A stretch of DNA of 64,000 nucleotides, taken from positions 124,001 through 188,000 of the forward strand of contig JAODTK010005387.1 of assembly GCA_026419785.1 (NCBI GenBank). Reading direction: 5' to 3'. The position numbers were made by a program, and so were the translations under genes. Of this stretch, positions 22,911 through 34,900 are shown in pieces. Source of the stretch: Sclerodactyla briareus (taxonomy: Eukaryota; Echinodermata; Holothuroidea; Dendrochirotida; Sclerodactylidae). The notes beneath the pieces are model-generated. The model was not told the origin of the DNA, ran no database searches, and worked only from the letters and a program-made list of their open reading frames with translations. Position 1 is the stretch's first letter; each line of letters begins with the position of its first letter.

Positions 22911-25900
22911 GCGTCTAATTTGCCATAATGATGCAAAATTCACAAGTTCGTCAGTTTTTTTCCTTCCATCACCACAGTCATTTCTGTGAAGTAGAGCACT
23001 CTTTGATTTTCACTATATAAAATGGTATTATCACATAGGGTGGAGGACCCTGGATTCATTCAGTGTGCTATGTTTGCAATGGTGTTTCCAAATTTTTCAA
23101 AGTTTGGTTTTGATATCTTTCCTGAAGCTTGATTGGTCTGGTCTCTTAGTTTATTCCCCCAAAATGTTAACATACGTTGCCTCGAAGTCACTGGGGGTTA
23201 TGCAGTTTGTATGAATTGCTTGATTCATGCATATGTTTTCAATTTGTTGAATTCGCCAGGTATAAGTGTGGTCCTAGGATATGTGAAATGAGCAATTGCG
23301 TCAATAGGAAGTTGAATATTGTGTCTATTTGCATCATTTAGAGTCTTAAATCACATTTCCACAAAAGCTTATCTTCTTCCTCTTTCAGTAGACATTGTCC
23401 ATAATCAGTCCTTACGATTGAAATTGATCACTGATTAGTAGGGTGTTAAATGCTATAACCAAAATCTTAAAAAGCAACACATTAAATTCCTGTGAACTGG
23501 TTTTGCATGGTGACATAGATGGAAACATGATCGCGCACCCATGCGAAGAAACTGGGGGCATCGCCTTGTGATTATTCCTTATCTTCCTTGTATCTTCCAG
23601 ATCAATTATTCAACATGATATGACGTCACTGGAGCTCCAAGGCCTGTGTTCCGTCGCGGTGATCGCAGTGCCCCCATAGCTGGTATCTGCATCCTAGTTC
23701 TCCTGGCGAGCTTGCCTCCCGCTCCTTAGCAACGACCCCAACAAACCCAGCTTCGCCACCCACATGAACAACTATGCGTCCGACAAACCGATAGTCGCCC
23801 CCCCAAGATGACTAATTCGCGCCCACCCTTGGCCGTCACACGCCCAAGACCAGTTCAGGGGCAAAATACTAGGCTCTATACCTAAACTCGCGACGCTGCC
23901 GATTAGAGAAAACCTGTCGCAACAGCTGGAGGGGGCTGCCTTACAGCCTTCCCTCGATATTAAGGCGGAGAACTGAAGTCCAAGAGACCGTTCGACGGCG
24001 AGTGCATAGGACTTCTGTCTTCCAGTCACGGTGAATGACATGGACACCATTTCGGGCTCCCGAATTGTCCAAATGACACCGCGGGATTCTTGCCTCACCA
24101 ACATATATTGTCACCTTATTATGCCTGCTAAGACCCAGAAAAACTACAGATCGTATGACGGGTGTCAACTGTCCAACTATCAAATTATCTTGAGACCAGT
24201 GTCTCAACGTTAGGTTCTTATTGTTTTTTAAATCAATTGTGTAGATCTCTAGAAGTTGGTAGACTTCGTGTTTGGGCGAAGTTAAATCCTTGACTCGATG
24301 GCGTGGGTCTCCCGCGGGGAGAACCTTATTCCTGAGTCATTCTGCAGATCTTAAGCCTGGAAGGTCACCGTATTTCAAGTACCGTAACCACCAATTGCCA
24401 GCTCTCCCTATTTAAACGTGACGTGTCGGGTCAGACGACGCTAGTATTCAACAAGATTAAGCGATCGATCAGTTTTCTTTTCGACTGGCCAAATTTATGC
24501 TTCTTGGGCCATTATAGCATCCGAGTCGTTGCGACACACCAAGCGTTACGAATTGTCAGCTGCTGGAATTAAAAGTTGGCTGACTTACAGGAGGGAAAGG
24601 TATGGGGGGGGGGACTAGTGTATGATTCAGGTAGGTACATAGTTAATTGTAATAGTGGTCTCTTAGAGCAATAGCCATTTGCTGCTTAGTTGTCAAGATC
24701 AAGCAAATCAACGTCCCTTGGCGTATAATCTTCTACTGTTACAATTTTTGTAGCCTCCAAATCTCCCATAGCACATTCTTCTCCTAATTGTCTATTTTAA
24801 ATCATCAGACTGGTGACTGGGGAGAATGAGAGTCGCTGACTGAAATCCGACCATGCACTACTTTCTCCTATATATCCTCTCGTTAAAAATTATCCAAACC
24901 AGTTCGGCTATCACGGGAAAGAGAAAATACTTTTTGGATTGAACTAATCATCGCCATAGGAAGCCCAAAAATCAGCACTGCCGAGTCAAGCTCCATTCGA
25001 TGTCCACGCAAAAGTATCAGTTTCTGGAATGGGGAGTGCATGCCCTATTTTCAGTAATGATATTTTGTAACAGCCTATGGTTCTAAACATCTGGGCTTGA
25101 AAATGAGTGGATGGTCGCAAGATATCCAACGTGGACCACTGAGTGGCTCAACTATTAAGTTTAAGATCATGACAGATGGCTTTCCTACAAATGTTAGGAA
25201 TGGACCCAGGTTCTCCAGATAAGAATATTTAAGGTTAGCACCACATAGGAGTACATCCACTAGGACTGAGTGCAGGGCTTGTTACACCTGGAAAAGGGGG
25301 GGGGTGATTACGGGCGAACCTGGAAAACTTGAATCTTAAGGCAGCAAAACCATTGTCGTCGGCTAGCGCCCCATCGAACAGCGACGGGTCGAATTTTGCA
25401 TGACGTCACGACAAAATATCTTAACGTGCAGCACAACTTCGGTATATCGGAATCACACACTTTATATATTATATATCAATTTCATTTTGAACGAAAAAAT
25501 GCTTGAAATATACCATTTGGTTTCCATTCCATCCAAATTGCTGTGTGCAGTACATTGTTCACAAGATTTTTTCAATTGACGACATCCATCTTTTGACATA
25601 TACCGCCATCATTCTCTCCCATCATCTCATAATAGCCGCTACTGATTGACGAAAAAAATAATTTGAGGTTCCGTGACAAGAAAGTCCGGCTCGACGGATC
25701 ACGTGAAAGAATCGGGTATAAATATAATTGAGGTATTTTCATCCTGCAAAAAGATCCAAGGACACTACCGTTGGGGAGAGCTGAGACGGGTATGTCTGGG
25801 TCCAGGACCCCCCCCCCCCAATCTTTCTGCGGGCCTCAGCATGTCGTGTGCACTAACAACCCGTTGTTACTCACTGACCCTCTCCCCTCCCAGCAGCTGC

Positions 25901-26045
25901 GTGGATCTCTTGAGCTAATGTTACAATGAAATTGCAGTCAGAACATGGTTCTTTAATTCCACAGTGTTTTCCCCCTTGCACTCTTATTTACGACTGCCGC
26001 TCGTGCACGTTTCAGAGGGGATTCATATCACTGCCATTTAACAGC
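22911..26045. other. Mostly unique sequence; no recognised gene
   Basis: A minus-strand frame at 23772-24104 (about 110 codons) and an overlapping one to 24207 are open without recognised motifs. The SINE-like features seen elsewhere are absent. A run of C occurs at 25809-25819. Nothing here is supported as a gene. Confidence 0.35.
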
Positions 26046-26054
26046 AACCCTTAA

Positions 26055-26453
26055 AGGCAAATTCCTTCCATCCGAACACTACCTTTTTGGTGTTATAATT
26101 GTTTAAGAGACTAACAAATCATTCAAATAGCACTTGCATCAGGTTACAGCATTGTTCTGTTGTGAATGATATGGCTTTGCCTCAATTTATAAATTGGTGA
26201 TTTGGGCAAACTGGCACCATTTATGATGTCATACCACCAATTATAAGGGAAAGTTAAACATATTTTCTCTTTTCTTTAAAATTGGTAGATATGCAGTCAT
26301 CAAATGTTGCGGATTTGCAAAATTGCCAACTTAGCCTTGATAAATCAATGATCTTTGAAAATTTGTAACGACATGCTATGGAACAAAGTTTGATTGGCAG
26401 ATTTTCAGTCCCCAATCATATTATATTTAAATATTTTTGACTGGACTTGCCCT
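26055..26453. mobile_element. TTAA-flanked MITE (piggyBac-like)
   Basis: The element is bounded by TTAA at 26051-26054 and 26454-26457. Its ends are inverted repeats: AGGCAAATTCC on the left and GGACTTGCCCT on the right (reverse complement AGGGCAAGTCC). TTAA target duplication is the hallmark of piggyBac-type transposons (known). The interior is AT-rich with no transposase, so it is non-autonomous. The ends differ at two or three positions, implying some age. Confidence 0.65.
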
Positions 26454-27019
26454 TTAACTGGTTCTACAGGCTGGAAAATGCAAAGTTGCTACCAAGAATT
26501 CTAGTACAACTATACTGGGGTAATACTGGGTGGACAATGGCATGACTCGATTGGATCGCGTTCTACTGTGCTACACTCATAGAGTTAGGATCATGCCTCG
26601 ATCTTTGTCAATCCAAATGTCTTGTAGAACTCTCCGCTCTGTGGTCAGGTCAATGACTATACTATTTAACTGAAATATGTGTGATATCAACAGCTGTGGG
26701 CATTTTATGCGCTGCAACACTGAGATTGCATCATGCAACACCACACGATGATACAGGCCGAAATTGAATGGCTATTCCTGGAAGCTGTGCCCATGACTTG
26801 ATCGGCCCTCCTCATATCATTAAGATATCTGGAGACATTCCCGAACAGTATGAAAGATGTTATTGCAGAACAATTCCCCACTGGCATATACATTTCAACT
26901 CTTAAATTTTGTGCAGGAGCTGTGTTGAGGAAACTAGACGCTAAACACCCTGGAAAAGTGGTTTTGCGTTCATTTCACTGTACCCTGATTCAGCTCCTGC
27001 ATTGGTTTCTTCCTTGACA

Positions 27020-27356
27020 GGCCTACATCTGCCTGCTCTCTGGTTCAGGGTGGTTGTTGTTGGATTGTTTGTTGGGGGGGGGGCCTATTGGTCAAGTTGT
27101 TGATGCTCAGCAACCGTATAGATTTGGAAAATTGGGCTTGCCATTTCATTTTAAGAATGAATTGTGCTATGAATATGACACTACCCCTAAAGAAAACAGA
27201 ATGGTTTTACTGTTTCACAATATGCTACGCGTGGGATATACGAGTCTAGAGGATACCATCGTACCATCATCTCGCAAAAAGTTGCTGAGTGCCATTGGAC
27301 TTGCTTTACTCTTAGATGGCCAAAATGACAGGCGTCACATGTCACTGTGTCACTGA
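27020..27356 (+). CDS. Candidate coding segment, unidentified
   Basis: A strong acceptor-like sequence (TTGGTTTCTTCCTTGACAG, ending at 27020) precedes a frame that is open from about 27054 to the stop at 27354-27356. The second half looks protein-like (FHFKNELCYEYDTTPKENRM, then VGYTSLEDTIVPSSRKKLL). A 10-base G tract at 27074-27083 makes the frame of the first part uncertain. I recognise no family. It could be a terminal exon or a decayed transposase end. Confidence 0.28.
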
Positions 27357-27799
27357 AATGTTATTTTGATATCCTCAAGAGGGATTGCCATGTGGGGGTT
27401 CATATAAATAAATAATATATCTCTTGGGGGATGTCTGGACAGAGTAAGCTCTAACCACTGAGGCTGGTCGACTCGCTGTTTCAATGTTACCTTTATCGCC
27501 ATCTGCTTTTGTGCCTGTTTCTAAAGATTATCTATAGTACATATATTAAACCTAACTAACTATCACTGTAATATAGCACAGAGTTTTCACTATGTTTGTA
27601 TATTGTAAGAGATATGAAAAAAGTATAAGAAAAACTATTTCAAAGGAAAAACACACACAACTGCCTCTTACTTTATATTGTCATCTGAGTACTTCAAGTA
27701 ACAGTTTATTATTCATCCATCCCATATGTACAGAACAAATTTAAAATTACACTACCTAGCTTATTTGCTGCCTAGAACCCATTTTGGATGGATAATACA
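27357..27799. other. No recognised feature
   Basis: AT-rich unique sequence between the candidate exon and the satellite; AATAAATAATATAT near 27407 could include a poly(A) signal for the upstream candidate, but this is unproven. Confidence 0.3.
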
Positions 27800-29285
27800 C
27801 ATTTTCTCTACAGAGCTACATCTTGAGATTTGAAGATGAAACACTCACCGGCAATCTACTTCTCAGATGCATATTTAGTGAGGTATAAAAACCACATTCC
27901 CCCCCCCCCTGGATAGCTACAAGTCTGAATGCACATTTCCTCTTTGAAACCTTAGTCTTGAGGTGCACATACCTAATGCGGTGTAACACATATCCTGTGT
28001 GGTGCAGACACTTTCTTCTAAAAAAACCTTAGTCTTGTAATGCACATTCCTGATGTGGTAATAACACATTTCCCCTAGAAGCTTGAGTTTAATGTGGTAA
28101 AGACGCATTGTAACCTTAGTCCTTGAGGTGCACATACCTAATGGCGGTAATAAAACATATCTGACTGTGTAAAACACATTTCTTCTAGAAACCTTAAAAT
28201 GCACATTCCTGATGTGGTAATAACATTTCCCCAGAAAGCTTGAGTTGTAAATGGGGTAAGACACATTTCAACCTTAGTCTTGAGGTGCACATACCTAATG
28301 CAGTGATAACACATATCGATGGGTAAAGACACATGCGCTAGAAACTTGTCTTGAAATGCACATTCCTTTGTGGTATAATACATTTGCCCTAGAAATCTTG
28401 AGTTTAATGTGGTAAAGACACATTGAAACCTTAGACTTGAGGTGCACATCCCTGATGCGGTGATAACACATATCTTGATGTGGTAAAACCACATTCTTCT
28501 AGAAACCGTAGTCGTGAAATCACGATTCCTGTGATGGTAATCATACATTTCCCGCCTAGAAGCTTTAGTTTAATGTGGTAAAGACACATTGAAACCTTAG
28601 ACTTGAGGTGCACATACCTAATGCAGTGATAACACTTCTTATGTGGTAAATACCCATTTCTTCTAGCAACATTGCAATGCACTTCCTGATGGGTAATATA
28701 CAATTTTCCCCTAGAAAGCTTGAGTTTAATTATAAAGACACATTGAAACCTTAGACTTGAGGTGCACAGACCTAATGCAGTAATAACACATATCTGATGT
28801 GGTAAAGACAACGTTTCTTCTAGAAACCTGTCCCTGAATGCCACAGGCCTGATTGGTAATAACACATTCTCCTGCAAAGCATTGCTGAGATGCACTTTCT
28901 GATGTGGTAATGAACAATTTCCTCTAGAAGGGCAGTCTTGAGCCGTTCTTTTCCCCTGAAAACTAGTCTGAATGCACTTTCGGTGTGGGTGAAGACACAA
29001 TTTACCTGGGAGCTACAGTCTGAAATGCCCAGTTCCACTCGATATATTGGTATCTATGTGGCAAAGACAAACTTTCTCTACAAACCCTATCTTGTGATGG
29101 ACATTCCTGATGTAGTAATAACACCTTTCTTCTGGAAAGCTATAGCCCGAGATACACATTTCTGATGCGGCAAGACGACACATTGCCAATGGAAGCTACA
29201 GTCTTAGATGCACATTTTCTGATGTGGCAAAGACTAATTTTCCAATGGAAAGCTCTATATTGGGATACATGTCCTCTCCCTGGAG
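27800..29285. repeat. Satellite of about 53-bp monomers in about 160-bp higher-order units
   Basis: Monomers carry CTTGA(G/A)(G/A)TGCACAT, CCTGATGTGGTAATAACACA and TTTCTTCTAGAAACCTTAG. The variant block GTGCACATACCTAATGC recurs at about 27968, 28131, 28287, 28445, 28612 and 28762, a spacing of 150-167 bp, so three monomers form one higher-order unit. The flanks (27800-27950 and 28830-29285) hold more diverged single monomers, as expected for an array that spreads from its centre. Open frames over it are repeat artefacts. Confidence 0.85.
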
Positions 29286-29570
29286 AGACATTTAAAATCG
29301 CCTCCCACTATTGCAATATTGATAACAATTTTCTATGCTCATCGCAGCAAAGACAATTTTCTTCCTCCTCTTTTCTCTCCTCCAGATTTCCTCAAGTCAC
29401 AGGTGTAATATTTGCATCAGCTTACCGGCCCTTACTGAAACAAAATCATCTCTTTGGTATGTTCTTTGTTTAAGAAATTACAAATATATAATAATAATTT
29501 GTCCGGCATCCGTTCGCTTGTACGAACCAATCCCCAACATAATAAACTCCTCTTGCATGACTTGGTCACT
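29286..29570. other. No recognised feature
   Basis: Pyrimidine-rich transition after the satellite; no exon supported. Confidence 0.3.

Positions 29571-29600
<30 letters not shown>
29571..29600 (+). repeat. Uninterrupted run of 30 G
   Basis: Thirty G in a row. Such a tract is both a G-quadruplex former and a common place for assembly error. Confidence 0.9.
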
Positions 29601-29601
<1 letters not shown>

Positions 29602-29929
29602 AAATTCCCCACACGATTGCTTTTAAGCCTTTAAAGTTGATGGACATGAACATTTCTCATGAAATACATTTGTCCCAAACTGGACACTGACCATCATCTT
29701 CCCCAGTACGGCATTTTCTTCAGAGATAATCCTGCCAGTGGAAGCCAGCATCTGTATATAGTGGAAGCACAACTATGAGGAACCAGGCTTCCACTGTGCT
29801 TGCCTACCCAATGCCACATAGTGACATGATAGATGAAACGCTGTCGGTGTACTATGACCCACCTGCAGCTAATAGGAAGCCCTTAGTAGACATCCTGCTT
29901 ATTCCTACACCCAGCTGATCCAGATATAC

Positions 29930-30440
29930 TAGGCCAAACGTGGGATCAGATATGGGCCCAGTGAGGCTGCGGATCTGGGCCCAGTAGGGTGTAAAACTGG
30001 GCCCAGTAGAGGTGTAAAACTGGGCCCAGTAGAGGTGCAGACCTTGGGATCCCATGAGGGTAAGAAAATCCAGGTAACAACAACCACTTAAATAATTGCA
30101 GACCTGAAGCAGTTTAGACAAGTGAAGGTAACGCGACTGACCCAAGTGTACTATAGATTGTGCCCTGAAAATGTTAATCTAGGCTAGTGAAGTGCACACC
30201 TAGACCCCTGTAATGAACGATCCGGCCCATCCCAATTCCAGAAAGCTAACCACCCAAGCAAGAATGGGCACACAGTTAACATGCAAAGGTCAGCTCAGTA
30301 TGGTTACAGACCTGAGCCCTGTACAGTGAAGACTGGTAATGAAGAAAAGTGCAGAGCTGGGCCAGCATGACCTAGGCAAGCATGGGTGCAGCTCTGGGAC
30401 GCATGGGCAGAGACCTGGGCCCCGGTCCAGAGGACATATC
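29930..30440 (+). repeat. Tandem repeat built on GGGCCCAGTAGAGGTG
   Basis: Units of about 24-27 bp, TGTAAAACTGGGCCCAGTAG, are nearly perfect at 29990-30045 and decay into GCAGACCTGGGCCC-like words as far as about 30425. No coding content. Confidence 0.6.
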
Positions 30441-30729
30441 ATGCTAATATACCATCACCACCCTGTGCTCATTTTCTTGTGATCCTCTTCCATACCTGTT
30501 CCCCTTTCCAAGGCTTGTGTGTCAGCTGTACCCACAAGTCTGCGTGACTCTAGTCACGAAACCACCTCAAACATCGAATCGACAGTCCATGATATCTCTC
30601 TCACTGTCCAGGTAATCACCCAATATCCTGAGGCTTATTGCAAGCACTACATAGCATCCGGCAAGCTCTGCTGTTACCATCAGTATTTCACTCCCTTGGT
30701 TAATCAGTCTACCGCACCTTCCTCAGCCT

Positions 30730-31435
30730 TGGTCCGTCTTTAGTGACCTTCTGGCAACGAGCCCCCATATACAGATCAGAGTCAAGACCCGCCTGCATGA
30801 ATAGCAAAGGTGCTTCCACTGGTTTTCCTTCCACTTCCCTCGGTAGTTTACTCAATCTCTCTTACTCTCTTACTCCCTCCATTTGCTAATGACACCTCCT
30901 GCCTATTTTATAACATGTCCAGACTCCGATGTATTTATACAGCCTGAGTATGGTCAGCTGTTACCTCGGGTCTCCCCTCCTCTGATTCAATATTGGCATT
31001 CCCGCCAACTCCACCACTCCCTCTCATTTTATGATTACCTTTTTCCAGAGGCCACTACATATGTAGTCTACACCTGTTGCCCTCCCATCAGTTTCTGCTA
31101 TGGTACTTTACCTCTGTCTCTGACTTCTCCCTCTGGTCCAATCACTGGCAGTTACAGGCCCCCCTCTCTCACTACTCTCAGTTCATGATTCCCCCTTCCT
31201 AAGGGGCCCCCACATATGCAGGTCCGGACCTGGTCGTAGTCCACAGTTCTGCTATGGTTCCTGTTCCCTCTGGTCTCTTCACTCCCTCGATCTCTTATTT
31301 TCTCAGCGGTTCCTGCCGCCCTTTTTTACTTCTCTCATTTCTTCTTGATAACCCTCTCCAGAGGCCCCCACAGATACAGGTCCGGACCCATTGTGCTCCC
31401 AATGGTTTTAGCTCTGGTCAGCTGCCTCAGAGTGG
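30730..31435 (+). repeat. Pyrimidine-rich tandem repeat, about 155-165-bp unit
   Basis: A block like CCAGAGGCCCCCACAGATAC with AGGTCCGGACC recurs at about 30745, 31045, 31200 and 31365, separated by CT-rich sequence (CCCTCC, CTCTCTTACTC). Spacing between the last three is about 155-165 bp. Confidence 0.55.
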
Positions 31436-31566
31436 GAAGAACGGAAAGGCTGGAGCACTGTCAATGAGCCAGACGGAGGTAACAGGTACTGTAAATTCAA
31501 TATGTTTGTTCATATACGGCTTCTAGTCAAATCACAATTACAAATCTGTGGAGCTGTTTGAATTAG

Positions 31567-31935
31567 GGAGCTTTAGATCCCGACGGCGACGGCAACCTAT
31601 GCAGCAAGGTTAACCCTACTCGCATGCCACAACCTCACCAACGTCCGTACTACGTCGATCCTTACAGGAGTCCATCACTTTCACGTTGTCCCTCGCACGT
31701 GATCTTGGACTCAGCGCGTGGCATCATGCTTCGACAGGCTAAACCATGGAATTCGGGAATTTTATGGTCAATACTCGAACGTGCAATCGCAAAACGGGCG
31801 CAGGTCACATCACGCAACTGGCACATTGACGTCCGTAAGAATCTAAATGCCCTACGCAGTCCGGCGACATGGTCTACCAACGTGAAAAAGCATTACTTCA
31901 TACGTTGCCGTCGCCGTTGTGAAATCTGAAGCTCC
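31567..31935. mobile_element. MITE with GGAGCTT... terminal inverted repeats, copy 2
   Basis: A 369-bp element starting GGAGCTTTAGATCCCGACGG and ending in the reverse complement of GGAGCTTCAGATTTCACAAC. Both ends continue with GGCGACGGCAACSTATG. The interior matches the 6252-6634 copy (CACGCAACTGGCACATTGAC, TCAATACTCGAACG). No transposase. Family unassigned; no clear target duplication was identified. Confidence 0.8.
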
Positions 31936-34900
31936 CATTACTGGAGAGGCAGTGGCAAATGCAAGTAACTATGCGAGCGAACCCCAAACCACAAGCAATT
32001 GCATAATTGTATGTCTATATCGTATCAGCACATACATTTCTTCTCCTACCCTAACTCGAAATTGTACGGAAGCTATGGAGATACACCGTTTAGATGCCGT
32101 CCAGTCCGTCACAATGGAGGACTACTGTGGATCGTAACTAGGAGGCAAATGGTAGGGGGCCGATGCATGTACCAATTCAAAGAGAAACAAGGTCCTCATG
32201 TGAGCCACACTGACTGAAGCAATACCTGGATTTTCCGTCCAGGTAAATCCAGGTACCCGTATTCATTCTACTGGACCGCGCATTGCGCGAAAGCAATCTC
32301 AGAAACATTCAACGTTTATTATGATTTCGTCCCGCGGAACTGTACCGTGCTATTATGCTTACATTTAAACCAACTGCTATCACAAAGTCAGCTTAGAGTG
32401 GCTGAATTCACTTTTCACTCATCTAAACAAAACCATGTGTAGTGAATCAGTCAAAAAGTGATGAAATGCTGTACAAATACTAACACAATTTCGTAATCGA
32501 TTCTGAAACTAAGTCTATAAATCGTTTAATGATTCGTGCAGTGTGCAATTTTTTTTGTGAAGATGGGGGCCTGCGTAAATTTTGTTGTATGTGGGAACGG
32601 GAAACAACAACTAGGTAAACATTCCACGGGCAGTTTCTGACATAGCAAAGCTGGAAAAACTATTGGGTGTTGATGCGTCGGCAACCCCCAAGGCTGGCTG
32701 ATCTCTTGCCCCCCTCCCCCTTCCAACCTGCAATTTGCAAATTCCAAAAATGGGGGTTTGCTGTGTGCTTCTATTTAGGGCCATGATCTCTTATTAGAAT
32801 GAATAACGGTATGTGTACATTGTATCAGCAACATAAGGTTCGTGTCACCCAACTCAAATTGTCTGGAAGCTGCAGATACCCTTCTAGTTATAGCAACATG
32901 TATGTTGAAACTTATCAGTGTGTGTGCAGTAGTATCAACACAAGATGCAGTCGCCTGCCACATGGGTGAGGGGGAATTTTTTTCCTCAGGGCATATGTAG
33001 GGCGGGTATGCCTCAAGGTGATGGTACATGGCCTCACTGCCGAAACATGACATATTGTGTATCTACCATATTCTACAAAGCCGCCTCAATCCAGGGTCGG
33101 GGGTTATCGATGGATTGCAGAGGGTAGACGAATACCAAGACAGGCCATCAGTACCCCTATCCCAGGGTTGCCACTTGTCTTTTTTATTAAACATGTTGTT
33201 ACTTCAAGTCACCAGAGATCGATTTTTAATTGAGTCATAGACAGTTTAGCCTCCAGCCTTCGTCATTCCGTCTGTTCATCAAATTAACGAAAAGATTATT
33301 TCCAGGCTTCTATCGAGAAAAATCATACTCTGTTTTACCTCTTCAAATTCTTGGCCCCTTACTCATTTTAGTCGTCCAGTTCCCCAAGAACCTGGCAACC
33401 TTCCTCTCCAAGGCATACGTCCCCCCCCCACCCCCCCAAACAATGGTGGGACCGTGGGATATAGATATCAATGGCTGGTGTGGTCCTCTAGCCCTGCTGG
33501 TTCATAGGTCTGGCTCGTCTGATCAAACAAATGAATATCTGTCCAGGATCACAAACAACTACATCATGGAAAAACAATATTTTTTGTGTTACCTGTGATA
33601 ACATTCCTCCCTCCAAAAAGAATAATTTGTGTGAAATTAAATTGTGAATATTGTGAATAATTTCTCCACCTCTGAAGGCATTGCACGGATCATCCTATTT
33701 TTGTAATGCCAACAGCTTAAAATGATTCTGTTCCCCACAAAACTGGGCGGTAGCCAGCATTGGCATTTTTGGTAGCAACAACATGTGTTAGTGATTCACT
33801 GTCTTGGGGGAGAATTTTGGGGGGGCTTGTCCCGCCCCTTTTGTTGGGAATTTGGGGTACGTAATAGCCTGCGTGCAACATGGTAGTCTTCCCAACCAGA
33901 ACCAAAATATACTGCCTAGAAAAGTGACTTATTGTTTTTTTCATGTTTGCAACAATGAAATTTCAACCACAAGCCTTTACAAGGATTTTTTTTGTAGGAG
34001 GGACCTCCTCTCCCCCTCCTCCGCGACTGAGTGCCCGGGAAAGGGGTAAATTGGCTGGTAGGTTTTTTTTTGTTGTATTTACCTTCCATGTTATGGACAT
34101 CTGAAGACACATTGCCATGGTGCTTCACTATTTCACCCATGAAGAGAAGTTATTTGCCTCACCCCCCCTCCCCAAAGCATCCACCCCCATTATTTATAAA
34201 ATTGAGATATAATTCAATAATACCCATGGTATCTCCACAAGCTGCATTACCATCACACTCAAAACATGGGGAAACTAGCAGTGCCCTCACGTCCGAACAA
34301 GCTGATTGTTTCTAACATGTGCCCCCGGGATGATGAATGGGGCCCAGTGGGGACTTTTCTGTCTCCATGGAAGAACAGTGGGGTTGTTGTTCCCCTCTCA
34401 CTGGGTACTATCAGTAAACATCTGTCCACACAGATATGATGAATGGGCCTTCCGGAAGTGGGCTAGGAATTTGGCCCCTCCCTGTCATTGGTTAGGATCA
34501 TTTCTGTGTTCAACCATGGTTCAACTAGTATAAACTACATGCCCAACTTCGCAAAAGATAACAGAGCGGTGGGGAGGGGGGGGGTGGTGTTCACCAGGGT
34601 CCTCAAGGTAGGCTGAGTAGCGTTAAAAAAAAAAAAAAACATTGTTTGACCTTTTATTTTGAGGTTGAAAGAAAGTTTTCTCAGAAATTGACACGAGTTC
34701 ACACAGTGAAGTACTGGAAGTTTAGTCTAGCTAGGTACACATCAAGGTAAATGGCACAATCAGGGAATATTAATTTTTTTCCGCAAAATCACAGCAAATG
34801 GTGATGCCAACCTAAGAAAATATCTTACTATTGATCTAAATTCTTTTATATGACTCCAATTTTAAGTTTTGGCCTATTCAAATGACTACTTCTATTTTCT

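Noticed and set aside
26914-27000. Ten-base inverted repeat GCAGGAGCTG / CAGCTCCTGC as a regulatory hairpin or MITE ends
   Set aside because: Only about 85 bases apart, without target duplication or other copies; a chance inverted repeat is enough.
28138-29000. Long overlapping minus-strand frames with recurring Cys/His words that recall zinc fingers
   Set aside because: They translate the 53-bp satellite; spacing does not fit C2H2 fingers and the higher-order unit of about 160 bp does not keep frame.
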